A stretch of DNA of 64,000 bases from Persicitalea sp963803495 (GTDB lineage Bacteria > Bacteroidota > Bacteroidia > Cytophagales > Spirosomataceae): NCBI GenBank assembly GCA_963803495.1, contig CAWDMP010000002.1, positions 3,782,001 to 3,846,000 of the forward strand, in the 5' to 3' direction. A model generated the notes under the pieces. That model was not told the origin of the DNA. It was given only the letters and a program-made list of their open reading frames with translations, and made no database searches. Below are positions 27,223 through 35,737 of this stretch, piece by piece; positions within the stretch are counted from its first letter, which is position 1, and every line of letters starts with the position of its first letter. Made by a program: the position numbers and the translations under genes.

Positions 27223-27254
27223 CTTGCTTTTTCCTCATTTTGGCACCAACTTTG
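27223..27254 (+). promoter_or_regulatory. Possible promoter for the 27270 gene
   Basis: CTTG (27223-27226) and CAACTTTG (27247-27254) are spaced like a Bacteroidota -33/-7 pair, though the -7 starts with C instead of T. Confidence 0.4.
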
Positions 27255-27269
27255 CGCCCCAATAGTCAA

Positions 27270-27677
27270 ATGATGACCCGATTGAAAGCGAACCAACGAC
27301 GTACTCACAAGATAACCAGTACCTTACTGGCAGCATTGCTGTTGCTGGTAGCCGTGGCGGGTCAGTCGTGGTCGGTCTTGGTACCTACCGTCAAGAAAGC
27401 CGCTACTGAGCAAGTAAGCAAAAAGTCACGCCGACCAAGGCTATTCCGCCGAGAAAGCCACCGACGAGCCGACCACCGTAAGCGCGCTTTCGCTCCATGC
27501 CGTCGTAACGCCTGCCCTGTCGTTCGATTTTGCGCAAAGCTTCTTCGTACTGCCGCAAGCTTTGCATCTCATTTCGTGACCAAGAGCGTCATTCCGCTCG
27601 CGGCCCAGGTACCCTACTACTACTTCTCCTACTTCCGCCATCTCTTCGGCCACCACATCGCGCCTAATGCGCCTTAG
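27270..27677 (+). CDS. Small hypothetical membrane protein, two compensating shifts suspected
   Basis: From the ATG at 27270 (27273 also possible) the frame gives one hydrophobic helix (LLAALLLLVAVAGQSWSVLV) and ends QVPYYYFSYFRHLFGHHIAP before NAP and stop. The middle ~45 residues are an improbable Arg/His/Cys-rich stretch. Reading that middle in the next frame (27428-27573) gives a natural HADQGYSAEKATDEPTTVSA and LSFDFAQSFFVLPQALHL. So a +1 near 27427 and a -1 near 27575 probably corrupt one real protein. No function is known; the hydrophobic N-terminus and His-containing tail are all that can be said. It precedes the secDF leader. Confidence 0.5.
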   Translation: MMTRLKANQRRTHKITSTLLAALLLLVAVAGQSWSVLVPTVKKAATEQVSKKSRRPRLFRRESHRRADHRKRAFAPCRRNACPVVRFCAKLLRTAASFASHFVTKSVIPLAAQVPYYYFSYFRHLFGHHIAPNAP

Positions 27678-27706
27678 AGGTCAATTTTGAATCGGTCGCC
27701 GATGCG

Positions 27707-27892
27707 GAGTGAATGAGTGAATGAGTGAATATTTCGCTCGGACCGTTCGTTTGCCATTCTTTCTACGATTCAGAACCTTCTGGAAAAACAACCTGGCAAA
27801 AGCATCATGCTCTCGCTTTCGTAGCGCGTACTGTGCTGATACAAATGCAGCCCCCCGGACGGTATTCACTCATTCTATCATTCACTTATTCA
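27707..27892. repeat. Stop-to-start inverted repeat before secDF
   Basis: The left arm GAGTGAATGAGTGAATGAGT (27707-27726 and on to 27731) follows the upstream stop codon by about 30 bases. The right arm (27863-27892), with words TATTCACTCATT and ATTCACTTATTC, ends 12 bases before the secDF ATG. The arms are complementary over roughly 12-20 bases. The 130-base interior has no gene. Confidence 0.6.
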
Positions 27893-27903
27893 AAATTGAC
27901 AAC

Positions 27904-30864
27904 ATGCGTAACAAAACCGGAATAATCGTTTTGACAGTCGTGATCGCGCTGATTAGCGTGTATTACCTGTCGTTCACCTTCGTGGCCCGCAAGTACATGG
28001 CCGACGCTCAGTCGTACGCCACCGATGCCCAGGGCAAAGTGGACTACACCAAAAAACAAGGCTATATTGACTCGCTATGGCGCGATGACGTGTATCTGGG
28101 CCACACCTTGCAAGAGGTGATGGAGCGCCAGCTCAGCCTGGGTCTCGACCTGCAGGGCGGTATGCACGTCGTACTGGAAGTCGCTCCCGCCGATATCATC
28201 AAAGGACTTGCCGGTAGCAACGCCCGCGGTTCGCAGTTTCAGCAAGCGCTGAAAGAGGCCACCGAGGCGCAGAAAAGCAGCCAAAGCAGCTATGTGGATC
28301 TGTTTGTGAGCGCTTATAAGAAAGCTGCCCCCAACACCAACCTGGCGAGTGTGTTTGCCAACAGCGCCAACCGCAGCAAAATCAATAGCGCATCGCCCGA
28401 CGGCGAGGTAGTGGCCTTGCTGGACGAGGAAGTAGAAGGCGCCATCGACCGCGCCTTCAAGATTATTCAGGCGCGGGTCGATAAGTTTGGTGTGACCAAC
28501 CCCAACCTGCAGCGCCTGCCCGGCAAAAACCAGATTCTGGTCGAGCTGCCCGGTGTGGACAACCCCGAGCGGGTACGTCGGCTGCTATCGGGTGCGGCTA
28601 AGCTGGAATTCGCCGAAGTCTACACGACCAACGAAGTCGCGCCCGGCCTTGACCAATTGGGTTTGTACCTGTCGCAGCAGGAAGCCGCCGCCCAAGCCGC
28701 CCGTCCCGCGACTTCCTCTGCTGACACGACTAAAAAGACGCCGGGTAATTTGGAGGAACTCCTGGCCCAGCGTAGTGATTCGGCCGCCAGCGACACTTCG
28801 GCTTTGGCCGCGCAGACCGCCGCTCTGACGAATCTTTTCGTGCCGCTGCCCTCAGGATTGGGTGTGTATATGAAAGACACCGGCCGCGCGGGCGAGATTC
28901 TGCGCCGCAACGAAGTGAAGGGTATGTTCCCCGCCGGGTTGGTGTTCATGTGGGATCGCAAGCCCATCGACGCCAACAACGGTCAGCAGATTTTGCCCCT
29001 CTACTTTGTAAAACTACCCAACGGTCAGGCGCCGCTGGAAGGTGACGTGATCGTGGATGCCACCAACGATTACGACGAGCGCGGCCGCCCCGAGGTAAGC
29101 ATGCGCATGAACGGCGAAGGCGCGCGCAAGTGGCGTACGCTGACGGCCAACAACGTCGGTCGCCAGATTGCGATTATTCTTGATAATCAAGTCTATACTG
29201 CCCCCAATGTAAATGGCGAAATCCCCAACGGTAACTCGAGCATCTCGGGTAGCTTCACCGTGGACGAAACCAAAGACATGGCTAACGTCCTGAAAGCCGG
29301 TAAACTACCTGCCCCTACCAATATCGTGGAGGAGGCCGTGGTCGGTTCGACGCTGGGCTCGGAGGCCGTCACGGCGGGCGTATTGTCGTCGCTGGTGGGT
29401 CTGATTATCGTCCTGGTCTTTATGGTCGCTTATTACAGCCGCGCGGGCTGGATTGCCGACGTCGCGCTGATCATCAACTTGTTTTTCCTATTGGGCGTCA
29501 TGGCATCGCTCGGCGCGGTACTTACGCTGTCGGGTATTGCCGGTATCGTGCTGACGATCGGTATGTCGGTGGATGCGAACGTACTGATTTACGAAGGAAT
29601 AAAAGTCGAGCTGGAAAACGGCAAACCTTTCGCCGTAGCAGTGCGTGAAGGTTTCAAGAACGCCTTATCGGCTATTATCGACTCCAACGTCACTACGTTG
29701 CTGACGGGTATCATCCTCTTTACCTTCGGTACGGGTCTGGTACTTGGCTTTGCCACGACGCTGGTCATCGGTTTGATTACGTCGCTGTTTACGGCTATTT
29801 TCATCACGCGCCTGCTATTGGAGCGCGCCGTCGAGAAGGGCCAAGTACTGAAATTCTATTCTGCTCTGACCAAGAATTGGTTCAAAGACACAAACTTCGA
29901 TTTCATCACGCAGCGGAAGCGTTTCTACTTCGTTTCATCGGCCATTATTCTGATCGGTATCGGTTCGTTTATCTTCAAAGGCTTCGGTCTGGGCATCGAC
30001 TTCAAAGGCGGACGGTCCTACACGGTGCGTTTCGAAAATAGCGTGAGTACCGACGAGGTACGAAAAGCCATGGCCGAAGCGCTGGAATCTACGCCCGAGG
30101 TGAAAACCTTCGGTGGATTCAATCAGGTGAAAGTCACGACGCCCTACCTGATCGACGACACGTCGCCCGAGGCCGACAAGCTGGCCGAGGCTAAGATTAT
30201 GGAAGGCGTATCCAAGGTACCCGGCAACAGCAAAGCGGAAATCGTTAGCTCGGCCAAGGTGGGCCCGACGATTGCCTACGATACCATGATTTCGGCTATC
30301 TGGGCGGTTCTGCTGGCTGTAGCGGCCAACTTTATCTACATCTTCATTCGTTTTCGCCGACTGGCGTTTAGCTACGGTGCGGTGGCTTCGCTGTTCCACG
30401 ACGTGCTCGTGTTGCTGGCGATCTTCTCGCTGTTCAACGGCTGGTTGCCTTTCTCACTCGATATCGACCAGGCGTTCATCGGTTCGATCCTGACGATGAT
30501 GGGTTATTCCATGAACGATACGGTCGTGATTTTCGACCGCATCCGCGAGTATCTCAACGACAAGAACGCGCGGAAGGAAAGCGTACCAACAATTATCAAC
30601 AACGCGCTGAACAGCACGCTGAGCCGTACAGCCGTAACCGGTATCTCGACGATCCTGGTACTGCTGGTTCTGTTAATCTTTGGTGGTGAGGTGATCCGTG
30701 GCTTCACGTTCTCGATGCTCATCGGCGTGATCGTGGGTACCTACTCATCGCTGTTCGTAGCGACGCCCATCGTGGTAGATACCCTGCAGCGCGACCTACT
30801 CCGCAATCCCATCGTGGACGAGCCTGAGCCAAGCACCAAGAAAGTAAAGCCCGCAAGAGCGTAA
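27904..30864 (+). CDS. secDF: Protein translocase subunits SecD-SecF fused
   Basis: SecDF uses the proton gradient to pull proteins from the SecYEG channel. From the ATG at 27904 (MRNKTGIIVLTVVIALISVY) the protein has 986 residues and holds both halves: SecD with the first helix, the large periplasmic P1 domain (LGLDLQGGMHVVLEVAP), and six-helix membrane block (IGMSVDANVLIYEGIKVEL), then SecF (LGIDFKGGRSYTVRF, MNDTVVIFDRIREYL). The fused form is normal for Bacteroidota. An Ala/Ser-rich insertion near 270-310 is unusual but not disruptive. The open frame upstream runs through the repeat leader and is not coding. A strong terminator follows. Confidence 0.97.
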   Translation: MRNKTGIIVLTVVIALISVYYLSFTFVARKYMADAQSYATDAQGKVDYTKKQGYIDSLWRDDVYLGHTLQEVMERQLSLGLDLQGGMHVVLEVAPADIIKGLAGSNARGSQFQQALKEATEAQKSSQSSYVDLFVSAYKKAAPNTNLASVFANSANRSKINSASPDGEVVALLDEEVEGAIDRAFKIIQARVDKFGVTNPNLQRLPGKNQILVELPGVDNPERVRRLLSGAAKLEFAEVYTTNEVAPGLDQLGLYLSQQEAAAQAARPATSSADTTKKTPGNLEELLAQRSDSAASDTSALAAQTAALTNLFVPLPSGLGVYMKDTGRAGEILRRNEVKGMFPAGLVFMWDRKPIDANNGQQILPLYFVKLPNGQAPLEGDVIVDATNDYDERGRPEVSMRMNGEGARKWRTLTANNVGRQIAIILDNQVYTAPNVNGEIPNGNSSISGSFTVDETKDMANVLKAGKLPAPTNIVEEAVVGSTLGSEAVTAGVLSSLVGLIIVLVFMVAYYSRAGWIADVALIINLFFLLGVMASLGAVLTLSGIAGIVLTIGMSVDANVLIYEGIKVELENGKPFAVAVREGFKNALSAIIDSNVTTLLTGIILFTFGTGLVLGFATTLVIGLITSLFTAIFITRLLLERAVEKGQVLKFYSALTKNWFKDTNFDFITQRKRFYFVSSAIILIGIGSFIFKGFGLGIDFKGGRSYTVRFENSVSTDEVRKAMAEALESTPEVKTFGGFNQVKVTTPYLIDDTSPEADKLAEAKIMEGVSKVPGNSKAEIVSSAKVGPTIAYDTMISAIWAVLLAVAANFIYIFIRFRRLAFSYGAVASLFHDVLVLLAIFSLFNGWLPFSLDIDQAFIGSILTMMGYSMNDTVVIFDRIREYLNDKNARKESVPTIINNALNSTLSRTAVTGISTILVLLVLLIFGGEVIRGFTFSMLIGVIVGTYSSLFVATPIVVDTLQRDLLRNPIVDEPEPSTKKVKPARA

Positions 30865-30876
30865 CAGCACACTTCC

Positions 30877-30913
30877 AAAAGGGGGAAAGTAATCGGCTTT
30901 CCCCCTTTTTCTT
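30877..30913 (+). terminator. Rho-independent terminator after secDF
   Basis: AAAAGGGGGAAAG pairs with CTTTCCCCCTTTT across a 7-base loop and continues into T. Confidence 0.9.
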
Positions 30914-30960
30914 TGGTGAATAATCGACTTTAGACAAATTTAAATTAGTTTCGCATTCAG

Positions 30961-31110
30961 GTATTAGGTTATAGGAGTTAGACATTAAGTTTTTTAGGTT
31001 CTGATTTTTAAGAACTTATATCAAAAAACCCACAACTGCTCTTTTTCAGCTATCTGAATGATTTCTCAATAAAAAAACCTAACAACCTAACACCTAACAA
31101 CCTAACTCCT
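30961..31110. repeat. Stop-to-start inverted repeat before the amino-acid permease
   Basis: The left arm (30961-31001) carries TTAGGTT and AGGAGTTAG words. The right arm (31077-31110) is a run of CCTAACA/CCTAACAC words ending CCTAACTCCT, 5 bases before the ATG at 31116. AGGAGTTAG is the exact complement of CTAACTCCT, and TTAGGTT of AACCTAA. Confidence 0.65.
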
Positions 31111-31115
31111 CAAAC

Positions 31116-32582
31116 ATGAATCAACTCTGGATTACCAAGCCGCTGGACAAATTGATGGCGGAATCGACCGGTGAAGGCAACCAACTCAAGCGCACCCTGA
31201 CGGCCACGAGCCTGGTGGCGCTGGGCATTGGGGCTATCATTGGCGCGGGACTTTTCTCACTGACGGGTATCGCTGCCGCCGAGCACGCCGGTCCGGCCGT
31301 CACGATTTCGTTCGTATTGGCGGCTTTTGGCTGCGCTTTCGCGGGTCTGTGTTACGCCGAATTTGCCTCCATGATTCCCATCGCGGGTAGTGCCTATACT
31401 TACTCCTACGCCACGATGGGCGAGTTCGCGGCCTGGATCATCGGCTGGGATTTGGTACTTGAGTACGCCCTGGGCGCGGCTACGGTAGCCGTGAGCTGGT
31501 CGCGGTACCTACTCGAATTCCTCGGCGGCTTCGGTATTCACCTCCCGGTCGAGTTCGTGTGCTCACCCTTCGAAACAGTAACGCTGAGCGATGGTACCAT
31601 CGTCGATGGCGGACTCATCAATCTACCCGCCATTTTGGTAGTGTGCCTGCTTTCGCTGCTGCTGATCCGCGGTACTGAGGGCTCGGCTTTGCTCAACAAT
31701 ATCCTGGTCACGCTGAAATTGCTGGTCGTCGTGATGTTCATCACGCTGGGCTGGAGCCACATCGATCCCGCCAACTACACGCCTTACATTCCTGCCAACA
31801 CCGGTGAATACGATCACTTTGGCTGGACGGGCATCGCCACGGGTGCGGCGGTCGTTTTCTTCGCCTTCATTGGGTTCGATGCCGTGTCCACGGCGGCGCA
31901 GGAAGCCAAGAATCCGCAGCGCGATATGCCGATCGGTATTTTGGGATCACTCGTGATTTGCACGATCCTGTACGTCCTGTTTGCTCACGTCATGACGGGC
32001 CTGGTCAACTACACCCAGTTTGCGGGTGATGCCAAGCCCGCCGCTACGGCCTTTGCCGTGACGGGCTATGACTTCTTGCAAAACGCGCTGATTCTGGCGA
32101 TTCTGGCAGGCTATACTTCGGTAATGCTCGTGATGTTGCTGGGCCAAAGCCGGGTGTTTTATACCATGAGCAAGGACGGGCTGCTGCCGCCGTTTTTCAG
32201 CGATATTCACAAGAAATTTCAGACACCCTGGAAGACCAATCTTTTCTTCATGCTTTTTGTGAGCGCTTTTGCGGGCTTCGTACCCGTGAGCGACCTCGGC
32301 CACATGGTCAGCATCGGTACGCTGTTTGCCTTTTGCCTGGTGTGCGCTGGCGTGTGGTTGTTGCGCGTCAGGATGCCCAACATTCCCCGCGCTTTCAAAA
32401 CGCCGCTGGTACCTCTCGTACCCATCATGGGGATCGTCGTTTGCCTGTACCTGATGTACTCGCTGCCCATCGAAAGCTGGTACCGGCTGGCCATCTGGCT
32501 CTTGATCGGACTTGCGATTTACTTCTTCTACGGTAAGAAGCACAGCGGTATGAACCCTGAGAGCGAGAACTACGAGCCGTAA
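31116..32582 (+). CDS. APC-family amino acid permease (cationic amino acid transporter type)
   Basis: The 488-residue protein has ~12 transmembrane helices. The APC glycine signature in helix 1 is GIGAIIGAGLFSLTG, and SAYTYSYATMGEFAAWIIGW and FFAFIGFDAVSTAAQEAKNP are typical of the CAT/YfnA subgroup. These import basic or branched amino acids across the inner membrane. It is preceded by a repeat-rich leader without an obvious promoter box and followed by a perfect terminator, so it is probably monocistronic. The substrate cannot be read from sequence. Confidence 0.9.
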   Translation: MNQLWITKPLDKLMAESTGEGNQLKRTLTATSLVALGIGAIIGAGLFSLTGIAAAEHAGPAVTISFVLAAFGCAFAGLCYAEFASMIPIAGSAYTYSYATMGEFAAWIIGWDLVLEYALGAATVAVSWSRYLLEFLGGFGIHLPVEFVCSPFETVTLSDGTIVDGGLINLPAILVVCLLSLLLIRGTEGSALLNNILVTLKLLVVVMFITLGWSHIDPANYTPYIPANTGEYDHFGWTGIATGAAVVFFAFIGFDAVSTAAQEAKNPQRDMPIGILGSLVICTILYVLFAHVMTGLVNYTQFAGDAKPAATAFAVTGYDFLQNALILAILAGYTSVMLVMLLGQSRVFYTMSKDGLLPPFFSDIHKKFQTPWKTNLFFMLFVSAFAGFVPVSDLGHMVSIGTLFAFCLVCAGVWLLRVRMPNIPRAFKTPLVPLVPIMGIVVCLYLMYSLPIESWYRLAIWLLIGLAIYFFYGKKHSGMNPESENYEP

Positions 32583-32624
32583 TACGGGGCCCTGAAATAA
32601 AGGGAATACTCAGGTCGATCGACC

Positions 32625-32676
32625 AAAAGCAAAACGAGTCCACACGATACTATGCGTGTGGGCTCGTTTTGCTTTA
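32625..32676 (+). terminator. Strong terminator after the permease
   Basis: A stem of about 20 bp (AAAGCAAAACGAGTCCACACG against CGTGTGGGCTCGTTTTGC and on) with an 8-base loop ends in T-rich sequence. It is symmetrical and could work on both strands. Confidence 0.9.
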
Positions 32677-32762
32677 TTGTAGAATTTTATGGTAGTTTGG
32701 CGTTTTCCTGCCAAACTTTATTTCAATAAAAAAGCAAACCCAACCTTTAACGAATATCTTCT

Positions 32763-34301
32763 ATGAAAAGAATTTCTTCTTTTTTAACCCTCTTCATCGC
32801 CGTCCTGGTCGGCAACCCCCTGTTCGCCCAAACTGACGAAATGGGCCTCGACGAAAAGATCAACGCCTGGGTACAGCCCGCCACCGAAGCGGTAAGCAAC
32901 GTCGTTTTCTTTCCCATTCAACTGGGCGACGATGCCGCTACCGCCATGCCGCTGGTGATTATCTTTCTGCTTCTGTCAGCCCTCTTCTTTACGATCTACT
33001 TCAAGTTCATCAACGTCCGAGGGTTCAAGACGGCCATCAAAACTGTGCAGGGTACCTACAGCGACCCCAACGACGAGGGCGAAGTATCCCACTTCCAGGC
33101 GTTGACCGCTGCCGTATCGGGTACCGTTGGGCTGGGAAATATCTCGGGCGTAGCCATCGCCATCTCGCTGGGCGGGCCGGGCGCCACCCTGTGGATGATT
33201 CTGGCCGGACTTCTGGGCATGTCGTCCAAGTTTGTGGAGTGTACCCTCGGGGTACGCTACCGCGAAATCGGCCCAGATGGGAAGGTGTACGGCGGACCGA
33301 TGTACTACCTCACCAAAGGCTTAGCCGACAAGGGCCTGGCTGGGTTTGGTAAGGTACTGGCTGTCTTCTTTGCTGTCATGTGCGTGGGCGGCTCGTTCGG
33401 GGGCGGCAATATGTTCCAGTCCAACCAGGCCGCCAAGCAGTTTTTGGATATGGTAGGGTCGACCTCCTCCTCGGCGGGTACCATTTTCGGCGTCTTTATG
33501 GCCAGCATGGTGGCGCTGGTCATCATTGGCGGAATCAAGCGTATCGGCGCCGTGACAGAGCGCGTCGTGCCGTTCATGTGCGGTATTTATATTTTGGCCG
33601 CGCTGACGGTAATTATCGTTCATGTACAAAGTCTGCCCGCCACTTTTGGCCAGATTTTCAACGAGGCGTTCAATCCGATCGCCGTGGCGGGTGGTTTCGT
33701 GGGGGTGCTGGTGCAGGGATTTCGGCGCGCGGCGTTTTCCAACGAAGCAGGCGTGGGTTCGGCCGCCATCGCGCACTCCGCCGTCAAAACGGATTTTCCC
33801 GCCAGTGAGGGCATCGTGGCCCTGCTCGAACCTTTCATCGACACGGTCGTGATCTGTACCATGACCGCCCTCGTGGTCATCATCACGGGCGACTACGACC
33901 AGGCAGGCGCTATGGGTGGCGTGGAAGTTACGTCGCAGTCTTTCGCCTCCGTCATTCCCTGGTTTCCCTACGTGCTCACAATTACGGTGGTTCTCTTCGC
34001 CTTCTCGACTATGATCTCCTGGTCGTATTACGGCCTGCAGGCGTGGCTGTTTTTGTTTGGCAAAACCAAATTGAACGACATCATCTACAAAGTGCTTTTT
34101 TGCTGTTTCGTCGTGATCGGAGCCGCCGCCAGCCTGGGCGCGGTCACGGATTTCTCCGACGCCATGATCTTCGCCATGTCGGTACCCAACCTGATCGGGC
34201 TCTTCTTCCTGTTGCCGGTCGTCAAGAAAGAAGCCGCCAAGTACTACGCCTACATCGCCAGCGGCGAGTGGAAGCAGTACCATGTGGAGGCAAAGAAGTG
34301 A
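32763..34301 (+). CDS. Sodium:alanine symporter family protein (AGCS)
   Basis: The 512-residue protein has an N-terminal hydrophobic leader (MKRISSFLTLFIAVLVGNPL) and then the AGCS transporter core with about 10-11 helices. Family signatures are GTVGLGNISGVAIAISLGGP, GAVLWM-like LGMSSKFVECTLGVRYRE and the NEAGVGSAAIAHSAVKTD sodium-site motif. These import alanine or glycine with sodium. The extra cleavable-looking leader is common in Bacteroidota AGCS proteins. It follows the APC permease but each has its own terminator, so regulation is separate. Confidence 0.93.
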   Translation: MKRISSFLTLFIAVLVGNPLFAQTDEMGLDEKINAWVQPATEAVSNVVFFPIQLGDDAATAMPLVIIFLLLSALFFTIYFKFINVRGFKTAIKTVQGTYSDPNDEGEVSHFQALTAAVSGTVGLGNISGVAIAISLGGPGATLWMILAGLLGMSSKFVECTLGVRYREIGPDGKVYGGPMYYLTKGLADKGLAGFGKVLAVFFAVMCVGGSFGGGNMFQSNQAAKQFLDMVGSTSSSAGTIFGVFMASMVALVIIGGIKRIGAVTERVVPFMCGIYILAALTVIIVHVQSLPATFGQIFNEAFNPIAVAGGFVGVLVQGFRRAAFSNEAGVGSAAIAHSAVKTDFPASEGIVALLEPFIDTVVICTMTALVVIITGDYDQAGAMGGVEVTSQSFASVIPWFPYVLTITVVLFAFSTMISWSYYGLQAWLFLFGKTKLNDIIYKVLFCCFVVIGAAASLGAVTDFSDAMIFAMSVPNLIGLFFLLPVVKKEAAKYYAYIASGEWKQYHVEAKK

Positions 34302-34330
34302 GGTTCGTAATGGGTGAACAGCTTGAACGC

Positions 34331-34366
34331 AAAAAGCCCCCGCTCGATCCGAACGGGGGCTTTCTT
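34331..34366. terminator. Bidirectional terminator between symporter and cytochrome genes
   Basis: AAAGCCCCCG pairs with CGGGGGCTTT. A-runs on one side and T-runs on the other serve both converging genes. Confidence 0.85.
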
Positions 34367-34389
34367 ATTAATATCTATCCAAATAATCC

Positions 34390-35002
34390 TTACAGCGAAT
34401 TAATCCACTTCGCCAGTTTCTCGACCTCAGGCTTGGGTACCTGCGTCATGGCGATCATCGGCGGGTAGCCGGGCCAGTTGGCAGGCTTGGGCTCGTAGAC
34501 CAAGCGCCACGATTTGGGCCGTTGTGTAGTTTTTCTTAGCTACTTCCGAGTAAGCCGGACCCACGAGGCGCTCGTAGGGCTTGTGGCAGGCCGAGCAGGT
34601 GTTTTTGTTGAGTAGCGCCGCGATGTCGGCCGGTACTTCCTTTTGCTTGGGCGCTTCTTCCACCTTAGGCGCTTCCTTCTTTTCGGATACCTCAGCGACT
34701 GTCTTACCGGCCACTGCGGGCTTGCCTTCGGTCAGGGCCACGCTGGTTCCCTGCTCGGAGTCAGCGTTCTCGGTGACCGAAAGCGAATTGATCGACTCGG
34801 GGTCCACTTTCTGCTCAGCGGAAGCATCGCCGTCGTCGGAGCGGGGAGTGAAGGTACCGTTGCCCTCGGACTCTTCGCGTTCGGTACGGCCCTCGCCGTA
34901 GAATTTGTCGTACTGTTGCTGATCTTCCTGCGAAGAACAGTTTATGCCGGCGCAGGCCACGAAGGCCAGGGATGCTATTAAGGTGAGCTTCTTGAGTAAC
35001 AT
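34390..35002 (-). pseudogene. Lipoprotein with C-terminal cytochrome c domain, frameshifted
   Basis: From the ATG at 35002 (MLLKKLTLIASLAFVACAG) there is a lipoprotein-like signal, about 120 residues of Glu/Ala/Lys-rich low complexity, and a class-I cytochrome c domain with haem site CSACHKPYERLVGPAY. One extra base near 34502 shifts the frame. Removing it gives YEPKPANWPGYPPMIAMTQV and VEKLAKWINSL before the TAA, supplying the axial Met (PPMIAM). It is probably an envelope electron carrier for a haem-copper oxidase or dehydrogenase. As written the Met ligand is lost. Confidence 0.8.
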
Positions 35003-35182
35003 AGAAAAATAAAAGTTTACTGATAGGTAAAGGTTAAAGACGAGTTCGAAATAATCGTGCCGCCGCTGGTAGACGGCTGGTGGCATATCTGCTCGATAGG
35101 GAGGTGCAATTAATTACAAAGCTGGCATTTTCCCAAACCAAGCGACGGTATTCGTTACAAATCATATTTTTTTAAAATTGTT

Positions 35183-35213
35183 TTTGCTTCTTTCAACAGA
35201 AGCGTTACTTTTG
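35183..35213 (+). promoter_or_regulatory. Consensus Bacteroidota promoter for rpmG
   Basis: TTTG (35183-35186) and TACTTTTG (35206-35213) with a 19-base spacer match TTTG-N19-TAnnTTTG exactly. The rpmG ATG is 30 bases downstream. Confidence 0.9.
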
Positions 35214-35242
35214 CAATCCTATTTGTAAAAAAGAGCAAAGCA

Positions 35243-35425
35243 ATGGCTAAGAAAGGCAACAGAGTACAGGTGATACTGGAATGCACCGAACAGAAAGGAT
35301 CGGGCGTACCCGGAATGTCGCGTTATGTCACGACCAAAAACCGCAAAAATACACCTACGCGCATCGAGTTGAAGAAATTCAACCCCAACCTGCGCAAATA
35401 CACTTTGCATAAAGAAATCAAGTAG
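35243..35425 (+). CDS. rpmG: 50S ribosomal protein L33
   Basis: The 60-residue protein (MAKKGNRVQVILECTEQKGS) is bL33 of the type without four cysteines (only one Cys), so it does not bind zinc. Length and the tail KYTLHKEIK are typical. It leads a transcript with DUF4295 and ftsY, an order conserved in Bacteroidota, driven by the consensus promoter just upstream. Confidence 0.97.
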   Translation: MAKKGNRVQVILECTEQKGSGVPGMSRYVTTKNRKNTPTRIELKKFNPNLRKYTLHKEIK

Positions 35426-35447
35426 CAACCTATAACCTACCTAAGAT

Positions 35448-35600
35448 ATGGCTAAGAAAGTAGTAGCAACCCTGAAAAAGGAAGGTGGCCGGACCTACGC
35501 CAAAGTGATCCGCGCGGTGAAATCACCCAAGACGGGCGCTTACACCTTCAAGGAAGAAATGGTACCTTCGGACACCGTCCAGGACCTGCTGAAAAAATAA
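35448..35600 (+). CDS. DUF4295 family small protein
   Basis: The 50-residue lysine-rich protein (MAKKVVATLKKEGGRTYAKV) ends EEMVPSDTVQDLLKK. It is the DUF4295 family, found only in Bacteroidota directly after rpmG. Its size, charge and constant position suggest a ribosome-associated protein, but the role is not established. It starts 22 bases after the rpmG stop. Confidence 0.9.
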   Translation: MAKKVVATLKKEGGRTYAKVIRAVKSPKTGAYTFKEEMVPSDTVQDLLKK

Positions 35601-35643
35601 CGACGGCTGGTCTTCGACCTGCCGATTTACGATCCAATGCATG

Positions 35644-35668
35644 AAAAGTCCCTTCCGGGACTTTTTTT
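35644..35668 (+). terminator. Rho-independent terminator after DUF4295
   Basis: AAAAGTCCC pairs with GGGACTTTT around TTCC and is followed by further T. It separates the ribosomal genes from ftsY. Confidence 0.9.
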
Positions 35669-35737
35669 GTTTTATTTTTGGCCTATTCGGCGGGCCACAT
35701 CGCTACGCCAACCACTCCTCTACAACATAATGCGGTC

